DNA of 19,749 nt, from contig JAFGFR010000288.1 in assembly GCA_016930955.1 (NCBI GenBank), forward strand, positions 1 through 19,749. The letters are read 5' to 3'. This stretch comes from Victivallales bacterium. Lineage in GTDB: Bacteria > Verrucomicrobiota > Lentisphaeria > Victivallales > JAADHT01. The position numbers and the translations under genes were made by a program. The notes beneath the pieces were generated by a model. That model had not been told where the DNA came from. It ran no database searches and worked only from the letters and a program-made list of their open reading frames with translations. Shown here piece by piece: positions 1 through 7,627 of the stretch (positions are counted from its first letter, which is position 1; every line of letters begins with the position of its first letter).

Positions 1-57
1 TGGCCTCGCATCCCAAATGGCAGGCCGCGCCTGTCCGCGTGCCCCGCACAGCCAGGC

Positions 58-83
58 GGCCGCGGGTAGTTTCGAAATTGGCT
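58..83 (+). repeat. 26-base dispersed repeat, copy 1
   Basis: This 26-base stretch matches positions 7565-7590 on the same strand at 24 of 26 positions (differences at 62 and 73). The shared core reads GGGTAGTTT then C or T then GAAATTGGCT. Here only the right half of the palindrome seen at copy 2 is kept, because the bases to the left do not pair well. It lies in the 179-base gene-free start of the window, downstream of the FHA gene. A shorter hairpin, CAGGC-CGC-GCCTG, lies at 21-33. Nothing else in 1-179 is recognisable. Confidence 0.6.
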
Positions 84-179
84 CCCGGGATGAAAAGCTG
101 TCGCCTTGTTCTTTGTCATTTGGTATCCGGCTTGAAATTCGGGATCAAGACAACCCGAGAATAAGTTTCATTCACTAAA

Positions 180-1433
180 TCAGGAAGGACCCTTGATCTT
201 GAATTTGGTGACGCGTTTTTTTGGTTTGCCGTCGTCCTCCTGTTCGGGAGGCTGTTGCAAGATGTCGGGAGGCACCTCGGAAAGCTCATCCACACTCATC
301 ACAACGGTTCTCATATGGCTGTCGAGCTTTTTCGGCTGTTTCCCCGACGCGCTGTCAGGTGTGACAGGCTTGGCCTGCAGAACCTTCGGGCGGCCATCCT
401 CCGAGGCAGTTCCCGAGAGTATTTCAGAGGACATGGCATCTCTTTTTTTAGGGGGGAGCACCTTCGTCTTGTCGTAGGTCAACCCGCCGTCGACCTTGGC
501 GATGACCTTCTTGGGCTCTTCCTGAGGTGCTTGTTCGGCTTCCATGCCGGTGTCGCCGGGAATCTGTTCCTCCGGCGGCGGCGAAGTCTGCTCATGTTCA
601 GCGGGCGGTTTCGGGGATACTATCTTCCCGACCAGAACGGGAGGGGATTTTCTTTCAATTGGCTTGACCGGCGGCGGAGGTGCCAGAGTGCCGGGGGCCA
701 CCTTGCCTATCATGGTCATGCCACCGTCATTCTGCAGCTTGGGTCTCGGCGGAGGTGCCAGAGGGCCGGAGGGAACTACACCAGGACCTATCGGGACTCC
801 AGGCCTTTTGAACGACTGGGGCGGCAACTGAGGCGACGCTGGAGCCTGATGCATCTGCGGCATATTCTCGCGAGGAATGGCCTCGGTCTTGGCGATAGTG
901 CTGCTCATTGTGCTGACATTGGAGGACGGTGGCGCAAAGAAGCCTGTGCCGATTTTAGGGATCATCGTTCCGGTATGCATAGGAGTGGGAGGCTTGGTCA
1001 GCTTGATGACCTTGGTCGGGGGGCCGGCTGACTTGACATGGGGCTTGGTCTGTGAGATGACTGGCTCGACAGGTCTCTCGGAAGGTATCTCGATTTTCAG
1101 GACCGATTCGCCGATGGAGACGATGTCGCCATCTTTCAATATCTTGTCGACGGGAGTCATCTGATGTGGATCCTCGAGAATCTGCCCGGCCTGCAGCAGC
1201 TCCCCGTTGACAAGCGTCCCGTTGCGGCTTCCTAAATCCCTTATGCGAACGCTGGGAGGATCAAGTATCAGGAGGCAGTGCCTTCTGGAGATGCGCATAT
1301 CCTTTTCCTTGGGTATTTGCAGCGCGCAGTCGGAGGATCTGCCGATGAGGCAGAGCCCCTTCTCGTCAAAGACGAACTCCTCGCCCTTCATATTCCCTTC
1401 GGTTATTCTGAAAATGACCTCTTCCTTGGACAT
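180..1433 (-). CDS. FHA-domain protein with long proline-rich tail
   Basis: This 417-residue protein begins with a forkhead-associated domain (about residues 5-116), which binds phosphothreonine peptides. The diagnostic motifs are present: GRSSDC (31-36), ISRRHC (48-53) and DLGSRNGTLVNG (66-77). The rest, about residues 120-417, is proline-rich, low in complexity and probably disordered, ending in a charged basic segment. No signal peptide or membrane segment is visible, so it is likely cytoplasmic. The tail carries short threonine motifs (TKVI, GTMI, TMIG, TKVL, TVVM) that could be kinase targets. The ATG at 1433 was chosen over the longer open frame because the domain begins just after it and GGGAG lies upstream. 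The gene is the last in a minus-strand train, 139 bases after gnd. The FHA fold is secure, but the cellular role is unknown. Confidence 0.88.
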   Translation of the reverse strand: MSKEEVIFRITEGNMKGEEFVFDEKGLCLIGRSSDCALQIPKEKDMRISRRHCLLILDPPSVRIRDLGSRNGTLVNGELLQAGQILEDPHQMTPVDKILKDGDIVSIGESVLKIEIPSERPVEPVISQTKPHVKSAGPPTKVIKLTKPPTPMHTGTMIPKIGTGFFAPPSSNVSTMSSTIAKTEAIPRENMPQMHQAPASPQLPPQSFKRPGVPIGPGVVPSGPLAPPPRPKLQNDGGMTMIGKVAPGTLAPPPPVKPIERKSPPVLVGKIVSPKPPAEHEQTSPPPEEQIPGDTGMEAEQAPQEEPKKVIAKVDGGLTYDKTKVLPPKKRDAMSSEILSGTASEDGRPKVLQAKPVTPDSASGKQPKKLDSHMRTVVMSVDELSEVPPDILQQPPEQEDDGKPKKRVTKFKIKGPS

Positions 1434-1572
1434 GTGCTGCGTTGCTCTCCCTGAAATATCAAACAAAAACGACCCAACAAGACGGACCAGCCCCGTCCGG
1501 CAAGTACAATATGCCAACAAAATAAAAACTCAAACTCCCAAACAAGTTTTGCCCAAACTTTTCCTGGGAAGA
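1434..1572 (-). promoter_or_regulatory. gnd-FHA spacer with possible promoter and hairpin
   Basis: This 139-base AT-rich gap separates gnd from the FHA gene, both on the minus strand. On that strand a possible sigma-70 promoter reads TTGAGT, 16 bases, TATTGT. A perfect 5-base stem (CGGAC at 1483-1487 with GTCCG at 1495-1499) would lie in the FHA leader. A weak AT-rich stem, AAGTTT with AAACTT, follows the gnd stop, so a partial gnd terminator is possible. None of these signals is strong. Confidence 0.3.
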
Positions 1573-3030
1573 CTATACCACGTAAGTCGACGCGGTGGTG
1601 GTACCTCCCAGACTGCACCAGTCGGTGTGGAAGAACTGACCTCTGGGCTTGTCAACCCTCTCGTAGGTATGGGCACCGAAATAATCGCGCTGAGCCTGGA
1701 GAAGGTTTGCCGGAAGCCTTGCCGCACGGTAGGAGTCGTAGTACGACAGGGCACTGGAGAAGGTGGGCACAGGAATACCTATCTGGACCGCTGTGGCTAT
1801 AGTCCTGCGCCAGGATTCCTGACACTGGTCAATAACCTCCTTGAAAAACGGGTCGAGCAAAAGATTGGCCAGGCCGGGGTTATTGTCAAACGCGCTCTTG
1901 ATGTCGCCGAGAAATTTGGCCCGTATTATGCAGCCTCCGCGCCACATCAGCGCGATCTCGCCATATTTGAGGTCCCACTTGTACTCCTTCGCCGCGAGCT
2001 TAAGCATCTGGTAGCCTTGGGCGTAGGAGCAGACTTTGGAGGCGTAGAGAGCCTTTCTGACATCCTCGATGAAGGTGTTTTTGTCGCCTTTGAATTCAGC
2101 TACCGGGCCGGAGAGGACTTTGGACGCGTTCACGCGCTCCTCCTTAAGCGCAGAAAGACAACGAGCGAACACGGCCTCTGCAATGGTGGGAGCTGGGGAG
2201 CCGAGGTCGAGTGCACTCTGGCTCGTCCACTTGCCCGTACCCTTCTGTCCTGCAGTATCGAGTATCACATCCACCATCGGCCTGCCAGTCCCCGAATCCT
2301 TCTCGGCCAGGATGTCCCTGGTGATTTGAATAAGGTAGCTGTCCAGGTCGCCGCTGTTCCATTCCTTGAAGACCTCGTGCATCTCCTGCGCGGAAAGCCC
2401 GAGAGCAGTGGAAAGAAGGGAATACGCCTCGCATATCATCTGCATGTCACCATACTCGATCCCGTTATGCACCATCTTCACGTAATGGCCTGCGCCGTCG
2501 TTGCCAACCCATTCGCAGCAGGGACTGCCGCCGGCCACTTTAGCGGCGATGGCCTGGAAGACCGGCTTTACATGCTCCCATGCCTCCGGGTTGCCGCCGG
2601 GCATGATTGACGGGCCCTTGAGTGCGCCCTCCTCACCGCCCGATACCCCAGTGCCTATAAACCTGATGTTTTTGGCGGCGAGCTCGCGAGTCCTGCGAAT
2701 CGAGTCCGGGAAATGACTGTTTCCACCGTCGATGAGGATGTCGCCGGGGTCAAGGTGCGGGAGGAACTGAGAGATTGTGTCGTCCACAGGTGACCCTGCC
2801 TTGACCATGATCATTATCTTCCGTGGGCTTTTGAGGTTCGAGACGAGCTCCTGCACGGTTTGGCAGCCGATGATATTCTTCCCCTTTCCACGCCCGTTGA
2901 CGAAATCATCGACCTTTGAAACAGTCCTGTTGAAGACAGCGACTGTAAAGCCCTTGCTCTCCATGTTCAGCACAAGATTCTCGCCCATCACGGCAAGACC
3001 GACCAAGCCGACATCAGCTTTCTCAGACAT
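1573..3030 (-). CDS. gnd: 6-phosphogluconate dehydrogenase, decarboxylating
   Basis: The product catalyses oxidative decarboxylation of 6-phosphogluconate to ribulose 5-phosphate, producing NADPH in the cytoplasmic pentose phosphate pathway. It is 485 residues, the usual size of the long form. The N-terminal Rossmann motif GLAVMGEN is at 11-18. The substrate signature GTGVSGGEEGA is at 127-137, and catalytic Lys185 and Glu192 lie in GHYVKMVHNGIEYGD. The C-terminal tail GQFFHTDW corresponds to the family's FHTNW substrate-binding tail. The start at 3030 is supported by AGGAG about 7 bases upstream on the minus strand. It follows pdxB by 28 bases and is probably cotranscribed with it. The assignment is very secure; cofactor preference (NADP versus NAD) was not resolved. 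Confidence 0.97.
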   Translation of the reverse strand: MSEKADVGLVGLAVMGENLVLNMESKGFTVAVFNRTVSKVDDFVNGRGKGKNIIGCQTVQELVSNLKSPRKIMIMVKAGSPVDDTISQFLPHLDPGDILIDGGNSHFPDSIRRTRELAAKNIRFIGTGVSGGEEGALKGPSIMPGGNPEAWEHVKPVFQAIAAKVAGGSPCCEWVGNDGAGHYVKMVHNGIEYGDMQMICEAYSLLSTALGLSAQEMHEVFKEWNSGDLDSYLIQITRDILAEKDSGTGRPMVDVILDTAGQKGTGKWTSQSALDLGSPAPTIAEAVFARCLSALKEERVNASKVLSGPVAEFKGDKNTFIEDVRKALYASKVCSYAQGYQMLKLAAKEYKWDLKYGEIALMWRGGCIIRAKFLGDIKSAFDNNPGLANLLLDPFFKEVIDQCQESWRRTIATAVQIGIPVPTFSSALSYYDSYRAARLPANLLQAQRDYFGAHTYERVDKPRGQFFHTDWCSLGGTTTASTYVV

Positions 3031-3058
3031 CTCTCATCTCCTTAAATGTGATAAAATT

Positions 3059-4252
3059 TCATGCGATGCAACCGAATCTCATGGTCTTCAGGGCATCTGC
3101 GAATCCCGCGGAAGCGTGCTTTAGGCTCACGCGGTATGCGGGAGGCTCCCTCCTGGGCGGATAGTCGCCGCGGAGCTTCTCGAACGACCTTGTGTCGGCA
3201 CGCAGAGCCTTGTCGTCCACGATAATATCGTAGGTCGCGACGACGGCATGCCTCATGACATCGTCAAGAGAGCGTCCGCGGCACTCGATCTTGATCTCGC
3301 GATCAGTCGGTGCCGGCACACAGTCCGGAGCCCAATCGTCCATGCCAATGCCAAGGCATCCGCCCAGCGCCCGCACACACGCGACGGTGCCATTGGCCTT
3401 CCCGTCAAGGGAGTATCCCGCTATATGGGGTGTCGCGAAGCGAACAACATCCATCAGACCGGTGTCAATTATAGGCTCATTTTCCCAAACGTCAAGCACC
3501 GCTCCGGCAATTTCCCCTGTCAAAATCGCCTTTCTGAGCGCATGCCCGTCAACCACCTCTCCCCTGGAGCTGTTGATTATCCATGGTTTTCTGCGAACTT
3601 CGCAGAAAAAAGCTGCCGAGGCCAACTTGAAAGTCGGGAAATCTCCTCCCCTCTCCAGGGGGACATGGAAGGAGATGATATCAGCCTCCCGGGCAATTTG
3701 AGAGAGTGTGTGGAATTCATAAGGTTTGTCTGCGAGAGAGTCTTTTCGGGTGTTTGCCGCGGCGATTTGCGGGGAACAAATTGGAGTCCGCGGGATGGAA
3801 TTCTGCAACGGCGGGTCGTTGCGCATGACTTCCATGCCCATGGCCTCTGCAAATGTCGCGACCTTTGATCCGACGTTGCCGAGTCCCACGATCCCGATAG
3901 TCCTGTCCTTGAGCCTCCACCCCTCCTGACGCCCCAACTGGAGGAGCGCCGATGCAATGTATTGCTGTACAGAAAATGAATTGCAACCCGGCGCGCTCGT
4001 CCACAAAACGCCAGACTTCGCGCAGTATTCCGTATCTATGTGGTCGAATCCGATTGTGGCAGTGGCCACGATTTTGACTGGCGAGCCTTCCAGGAGAGCC
4101 TTGTCGCATCGGGTTCTCGTCCGCACGACAAGGGCATCCGCATCACAGACATGCTCGCTCGAAATGCCGCCGCCAGGCAGATAGAGGACCTCGGCATGCG
4201 GCTCGAAGGCACCCTTGATGAACGGTATTTTGTCGTCAATCACTATCTTCAA
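3059..4252 (-). CDS. pdxB: erythronate-4-phosphate dehydrogenase
   Basis: PdxB oxidises 4-phospho-D-erythronate to 2-oxo-3-hydroxy-4-phosphobutanoate, the second step of DXP-dependent pyridoxal phosphate synthesis. The 397-residue protein (E. coli PdxB is near 380) follows the family layout. The substrate domain contains ATIGFDHID and APGCNS. The NAD-binding motif GIVGLGNVG is at about 120-128. Catalytic Arg230 (NSSRGEVVDG), Glu257 (LDVWENEP) and His276 (TPHIAGYSLDGKANG) are present. A C-terminal dimerisation segment containing KLRGDYPPRREP separates it from D-3-phosphoglycerate dehydrogenases. A short insertion of about 20 residues follows the nucleotide-binding motif. The start is a TTG at 4252, because a perfect Shine-Dalgarno lies 7 bases before it, inside the longer TTG-initiated frame, and the protein then aligns from its first residue with E. 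coli PdxB. Confidence 0.93.
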   Translation of the reverse strand: MKIVIDDKIPFIKGAFEPHAEVLYLPGGGISSEHVCDADALVVRTRTRCDKALLEGSPVKIVATATIGFDHIDTEYCAKSGVLWTSAPGCNSFSVQQYIASALLQLGRQEGWRLKDRTIGIVGLGNVGSKVATFAEAMGMEVMRNDPPLQNSIPRTPICSPQIAAANTRKDSLADKPYEFHTLSQIAREADIISFHVPLERGGDFPTFKLASAAFFCEVRRKPWIINSSRGEVVDGHALRKAILTGEIAGAVLDVWENEPIIDTGLMDVVRFATPHIAGYSLDGKANGTVACVRALGGCLGIGMDDWAPDCVPAPTDREIKIECRGRSLDDVMRHAVVATYDIIVDDKALRADTRSFEKLRGDYPPRREPPAYRVSLKHASAGFADALKTMRFGCIA

Positions 4253-4259
4253 AGAAAAA

Positions 4260-4267
4260 CTCCTCCC
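4260..4267 (-). promoter_or_regulatory. ribosome binding site deciding the pdxB TTG start
   Basis: On the minus strand GGGAGGAG occupies this site, followed by seven bases and then TTG AAG. The frame is open further upstream from another TTG at 4273, but the Shine-Dalgarno would then sit inside the coding region. The TTG at 4252 is therefore the more likely start. Confidence 0.75.
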
Positions 4268-4294
4268 GAGCAAGGGGGCTTTAAGTTTGATCGG

Positions 4295-5791
4295 TCAAAG
4301 GGCGTTTTCATCGCTGACTTCCTCGTGGTACTCCGCGTCCTCGTTGACCGCCCAGACATCCACCTTATGCCCGAGAATCGCTTTTGCGGCGAGCATCCCC
4401 GTCTCAACCGAGTGGTCCATGTTATTGTAGCGGAACTGCCCGTATCTGCCCACCGGCAGGAGATTCACAATAGTTGAGAGATGAGCCCTTATCGACGAGA
4501 CGGCCTCCCGGTATTTGCCGAAGTAGCAGGGGTATGACTTATGGTAGCGGACTACCTTGAAGTCCGAGGGAGTCAGATTTTTGAGGAAATCGATTTTAGA
4601 GATATCCTCCATGGCGGACTGTTTGAGTTCTGAATCGGGGGCGGTCCACATGGGGTCGGTGTCGTTGCAGAAATACTCCAGCTCGATGCTCGATGACCCC
4701 TCCGGAGCCATTGACTCCGACCAGTTGTGGAAGAGGTTCATCCTGCCGGCCTTGACATCCGAGGAGTTGATGTATATCCAATGGTCGGCCACAAGGAGTG
4801 GTTTGTCGAACATCAGGGTCACCGCGACAAGGGAGCGGTAGGACAGGGAGTCCGCGGCAGCTGTCACCTCTGGTTTGGCAGGCTCCAGCGCCCTGACAAG
4901 ATCGTCAAGTGGCATACTTGACACCACGGCCTCGACATCCACTGAAATCTGCTGCCCGTCGTGTTGTCTGAAAGCTACAGAGCATACGCGGCCATCCGAG
5001 ACAAATATGGAGACGACCTCGGCGCCAAAGATTATTTCCGAACCGGACTTGATTATCTCGGATGCCATCGCCTCGCACATCTGACCCGCACCGAGACGGG
5101 GATAGTTGAAGCAGGAAACAAGGCTGGTCTGCTTATCGACACCCGACAGCCCGAGCATATCTTTGACAACCTTGGAGAAGGAGAGCGCCCTGATCCTCTG
5201 CGCAGCCCAGTCGGCACTGATGTTGCCGGGCTCCACGCCCCACACCTTCTTCGTGTAGTCATGAAAAAAAATACCATATAGCCTGTCCCCAAAACGGTTC
5301 CTCACCCAAGAGCTGAAACTGTCCTCAGGCACCAAAGGAAACAGACGCCTCTTGATGTAGCTCAAGGCAACCAGCACAGACTTGACCAGACCCAGCTTGA
5401 AGACTATCTCCAACGGCCTCAGGGGATAGCTGAAAAAGATGTTGTCGTAATAGATCCTGGTGCAACGTTTGCAAACAAGAAAATCGTCGCCCATGATATC
5501 CTGCCACAACGCGGCGACCTCCTTGTTCTTCGTGAAGAACCTGTGGGGGCCGATATCAAAACGGAATCCATTGTGCTCCAAAGTCTTAGAAAGCCCCCCC
5601 GCAATCGAGTCCTTCTCGATCACGACACATTTCACATTGTTCTTCACCGAGAGCCCGAAAGCGGCCGCGAGCCCTGCCGGGCCGGCACCTATGACGACGA
5701 CAGGCTTGGAGTCACACTGACTCGCAGGGGGTTTATCCGCCCGCTTGCCAGAGGTCTTCCCCCGCGATGTCTTCTTTCCCTTCACAGCCAT
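4295..5791 (-). CDS. FAD-dependent amine-oxidase-like oxidoreductase
   Basis: This 498-residue flavoprotein belongs to the protoporphyrinogen oxidase / UDP-galactopyranose mutase-like group (COG1232 type). The dinucleotide-binding motif VVVIGAGPAGLAAA is at about 31-44, followed by the acidic residue of VVIEKD and the flavin signature AGGLSKTLEHNGFRFDIGPHR. A second FAD-contact motif, GRYGQFRYNNMDHS, is near the C-terminus (about 455-470). The first 29 residues are lysine-rich and not part of the fold. Relatives often sit in surface-polysaccharide gene clusters, but the substrate is unknown. The ATG at 5791 was chosen over the TTG at 5818 because the basic leader starts there; no convincing Shine-Dalgarno precedes either. 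A TATACT box at 5799-5804 on the minus strand could be a -10 element without a good -35. The fold is firm, the reaction is not. Confidence 0.85.
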   Translation of the reverse strand: MAVKGKKTSRGKTSGKRADKPPASQCDSKPVVVIGAGPAGLAAAFGLSVKNNVKCVVIEKDSIAGGLSKTLEHNGFRFDIGPHRFFTKNKEVAALWQDIMGDDFLVCKRCTRIYYDNIFFSYPLRPLEIVFKLGLVKSVLVALSYIKRRLFPLVPEDSFSSWVRNRFGDRLYGIFFHDYTKKVWGVEPGNISADWAAQRIRALSFSKVVKDMLGLSGVDKQTSLVSCFNYPRLGAGQMCEAMASEIIKSGSEIIFGAEVVSIFVSDGRVCSVAFRQHDGQQISVDVEAVVSSMPLDDLVRALEPAKPEVTAAADSLSYRSLVAVTLMFDKPLLVADHWIYINSSDVKAGRMNLFHNWSESMAPEGSSSIELEYFCNDTDPMWTAPDSELKQSAMEDISKIDFLKNLTPSDFKVVRYHKSYPCYFGKYREAVSSIRAHLSTIVNLLPVGRYGQFRYNNMDHSVETGMLAAKAILGHKVDVWAVNEDAEYHEEVSDENAL

Positions 5792-5839
5792 AGCGACTAG
5801 TATACCATACCTTAGCAAGCACGTCTTATGCAGTTCAAG

Positions 5840-6697
5840 CTAAACGCCGGAATATGCGGAGAACCCTCCGTCAACCGGGATCACCGTCCCGTTGACAAAG
5901 CCTGAGGACGAGTCGTCAACCAACCACAGGAGCGCTCCGAGGAGCTCCTGCGGATCGCCAAAACGGCCCATCGGTGTCTGCGAGAGGATTTTCATGGCGC
6001 GCGGTGTGAATGAGCCGTCCGGAGCAGTCAGGAGCGAACGGTTCTGGTCGGTAAGGAAAAATCCAGGAGCTATCGCGTTGACCCTTATCCCCACCTTCGA
6101 CATGTGCACCGCAAGCCACTGCGTGAAATTGCTGACAGCCGCCTTGGCCCCGCTGTATGCAGGTATCTTGGTCAGCGGACAGAATGCATTCATCGAGGAG
6201 ATGTTTACCACCACACCGCCCTTTCCCGATGCCATTGCCCTTCCAAATGCCTGAGTCGGCAAAAGAGTGCCGAGAAAATTCAGATTGAACACAAATTGCA
6301 CACCCTCGGGATCAAGGTCGAAAAATGTCACCAGATCAGGATTTTGGGCGAGCAAGTCCTCCTTTTCGAGGAACTCCTTGGAGGTCGTCCCCTTGGGATG
6401 ATTCCCCCCGGCACCATTGATGAGAATGTCGCAGGGGCCAAAGATTTCCCCGACCTTATCCACCGCGGCGGCAAGGCTGGATTTCTCCAGCACATTCGCA
6501 GATATGCCCACCGCCTGCCCTCCTGCATCCAGGATTCTCTTCGCCACGCCATCTGCGGCCTCCTGACGCAAATCCAGCACCGCCACCTTGGCGCCGCAAG
6601 CCGCGAGACCCTCGGCCATCTCGCCACAAAGCACCCCTCCCCCGCCTGTTACGACAGCGGTCCTGCCCTCCAGATCCACCTTGAACGGACATCCCAT
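5840..6697 (-). CDS. SDR oxidoreductase, probable D-mannonate oxidoreductase
   Basis: This is a 285-residue classical short-chain dehydrogenase. The cofactor motif TGGGGVLCG is at 17-25, the NNAG-like segment NGAGGNHP at 94-101, NISS at 165-168, and the catalytic pair Tyr181/Lys185 in YSGAK. The C-terminal VNGTVIPVDGGFSAYSGV is typical of the fold. The GAGGNHPKGTT segment and the long insertion after it (EKEDLLAQNPDLVTFFDL) recall the SDR-type D-mannonate oxidoreductase (fructuronate reductase, YjmF/UxuB-like). That enzyme interconverts D-fructuronate and D-mannonate in hexuronate breakdown. The start at 6697 has GGAGG at ideal distance. It is the first gene of the minus-strand train, 48 bases before the FAD oxidoreductase. 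The SDR family is certain; the mannonate specificity is a recollection-based inference. Confidence 0.85.
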   Translation of the reverse strand: MGCPFKVDLEGRTAVVTGGGGVLCGEMAEGLAACGAKVAVLDLRQEAADGVAKRILDAGGQAVGISANVLEKSSLAAAVDKVGEIFGPCDILINGAGGNHPKGTTSKEFLEKEDLLAQNPDLVTFFDLDPEGVQFVFNLNFLGTLLPTQAFGRAMASGKGGVVVNISSMNAFCPLTKIPAYSGAKAAVSNFTQWLAVHMSKVGIRVNAIAPGFFLTDQNRSLLTAPDGSFTPRAMKILSQTPMGRFGDPQELLGALLWLVDDSSSGFVNGTVIPVDGGFSAYSGV

Positions 6698-6903
6698 GAC
6701 TCGCCTCCATAATCGTCTTGTAAAACAAAGATTGACCCGTGCGGAAAACCGCGGGGGATAAACTTACAGCATCGGGGTCGAATGTCAATGCGAGATTGCA
6801 ATAACACATTTACGCCTTAATTTATCCAGCCTGCAGCGGTATGCCGACGCATTCCGGGAATTGCGGCTGAGCCGGCTTGAACCAGTAGGAGCAGGGAAAT
6901 ATC
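6698..6903. promoter_or_regulatory. divergent promoter region between SDR and exonuclease genes
   Basis: This 206-base gap separates two divergent genes, so it should carry both promoters. On the minus strand a perfect TTGACA lies at 6783-6788, with a poor -10 (TAAGTT at 6761-6766, 16-base spacing). The predicted SDR leader contains a small hairpin, GCGG-AAAA-CCGC at 6741-6752, with three further G-C pairs outside it. No equally good plus-strand promoter was found. AGGAG at about 6886-6890 precedes the exonuclease ATG. Confidence 0.35.
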
Positions 6904-7452
6904 ATGAGGAAATGGCATGAGTCGGGGCCTTTCACGGTCTTCGACACTGAGACGACCGGACTTTCACCGCGTTATGACAGGATCATCGAGATCGCCGCGA
7001 TAAAGGTGCTGCCGGACGGATCGAGAGAAAACTACCATTCTCTCGTAAATCCCCAACGCAGGATCCCCCTCGATGCATCGAGGGTGAACAATATCACCGA
7101 CGAGATGGTGCGATCCGCACCTGAATTCAGCGAGCTGGGGCCTAAATTCCTTCATTTCTGCAGCGGCAGCACACTGGTCGCACACAACGCCATGTTCGAT
7201 CTCGGCTTCCTGCAGGAAAGCCTTAGCCGCAGCGGCCTGAAACTCTGGAACGGGAAAACCATCGATTCAATCAAGATAGTCAAAAACGCATACCCGGGAC
7301 TGCCCAGCTACAGCCTGCAGAGCCTGAAATGTCGATTCAACCTCGGCACCGGCCTGCAAGGGACGGCACACCGCGCATTCGCCGACGTAGAATGGACTCT
7401 GGAGATATTCGGGATGGCGCTGCAGGCAATAATAGACTCACGCGCCAACTGA
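6904..7452 (+). CDS. DnaQ-like 3'-5' exonuclease (DEDDh)
   Basis: This 182-residue protein is a stand-alone exonuclease domain related to the DNA polymerase III epsilon subunit. All active-site motifs are visible: ExoI FDTETTG with Asp14 and Glu16, ExoII AHNAMFDLGFL with Asp99, and ExoIII AHRAFADVEWT with His156 and Asp161, which defines the DEDDh subtype. These four acidic residues and the histidine bind two metal ions and hydrolyse the 3' nucleotide of DNA or RNA. There is no polymerase, GIY-YIG or clamp-binding extension, so it could be a proofreading subunit or a separate repair/RNA-trimming enzyme. It is transcribed alone, divergently from the SDR train, and the next gene is 175 bases downstream. 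The family is certain; dnaQ is not assigned because the C-terminal polymerase-binding region is lacking. Confidence 0.92.
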   Translation: MRKWHESGPFTVFDTETTGLSPRYDRIIEIAAIKVLPDGSRENYHSLVNPQRRIPLDASRVNNITDEMVRSAPEFSELGPKFLHFCSGSTLVAHNAMFDLGFLQESLSRSGLKLWNGKTIDSIKIVKNAYPGLPSYSLQSLKCRFNLGTGLQGTAHRAFADVEWTLEIFGMALQAIIDSRAN

Positions 7453-7547
7453 CTTGATTTGTAGTTTTCAGGCATCACAAACAATTTTTTGTAACCAAAC
7501 GGACATTGACTGCGAATAGAGTAATGTAAGGAAGTTGAGAGGGCCGG

Positions 7548-7585
7548 ATTTCAAAACTCCGCGTGGCCACGGGTAGTTTTGAAAT
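7548..7585. repeat. 38-base near-perfect palindrome (centre TGGCCA)
   Basis: Two 19-base arms meet without a loop between 7566 and 7567 and pair at 17 of 19 positions. The outer eleven pairs (ATTTCAAAACT against AGTTTTGAAAT) are perfect, and mismatches fall at 7559/7574 and 7561/7572. The structure lies between the exonuclease and the LTxxQ gene, ending 42 bases before the latter's ATG. It could act as RNA hairpin, protein-binding site or repeat-derived cruciform. No T-run follows, so a classical terminator is unlikely. Confidence 0.7.
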
Positions 7586-7590
7586 TGGCT
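7565..7590 (+). repeat. 26-base dispersed repeat, copy 2
   Basis: This copy is identical to 58-83 at 24 of 26 positions and covers the right arm of the palindrome at 7548-7585 plus TGGCT beyond it. Both copies are intergenic. In the frame GCC-ACG-GGT-AGT-TTT-GAA the C/T difference is silent and the other changes Ala to Thr. A coding origin was considered but not supported. Confidence 0.6.
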
Positions 7591-7627
7591 ATTGTTTATG
7601 AAGTATGAACAAGAAAGGAGACGGATC

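Noticed and set aside
2..178. Open plus-strand frame of 58 codons at the window edge, ending 2 bases before the FHA gene's stop
   Set aside because: No start codon context or recognisable sequence. It includes the dispersed repeat and looks like chance, though the tail of an upstream gene cannot be excluded.
1207..2610. Long plus-strand frame of 467 codons
   Set aside because: It runs antisense across the secure FHA and gnd genes, has no family resemblance and no ribosome binding site.
7586..7609. TTGAAA (7579-7584) plus TATGAA as a sigma-70 promoter for the LTxxQ gene
   Set aside because: The spacing is 19 bases and the -10 matches at only four positions, so it is too weak to call.
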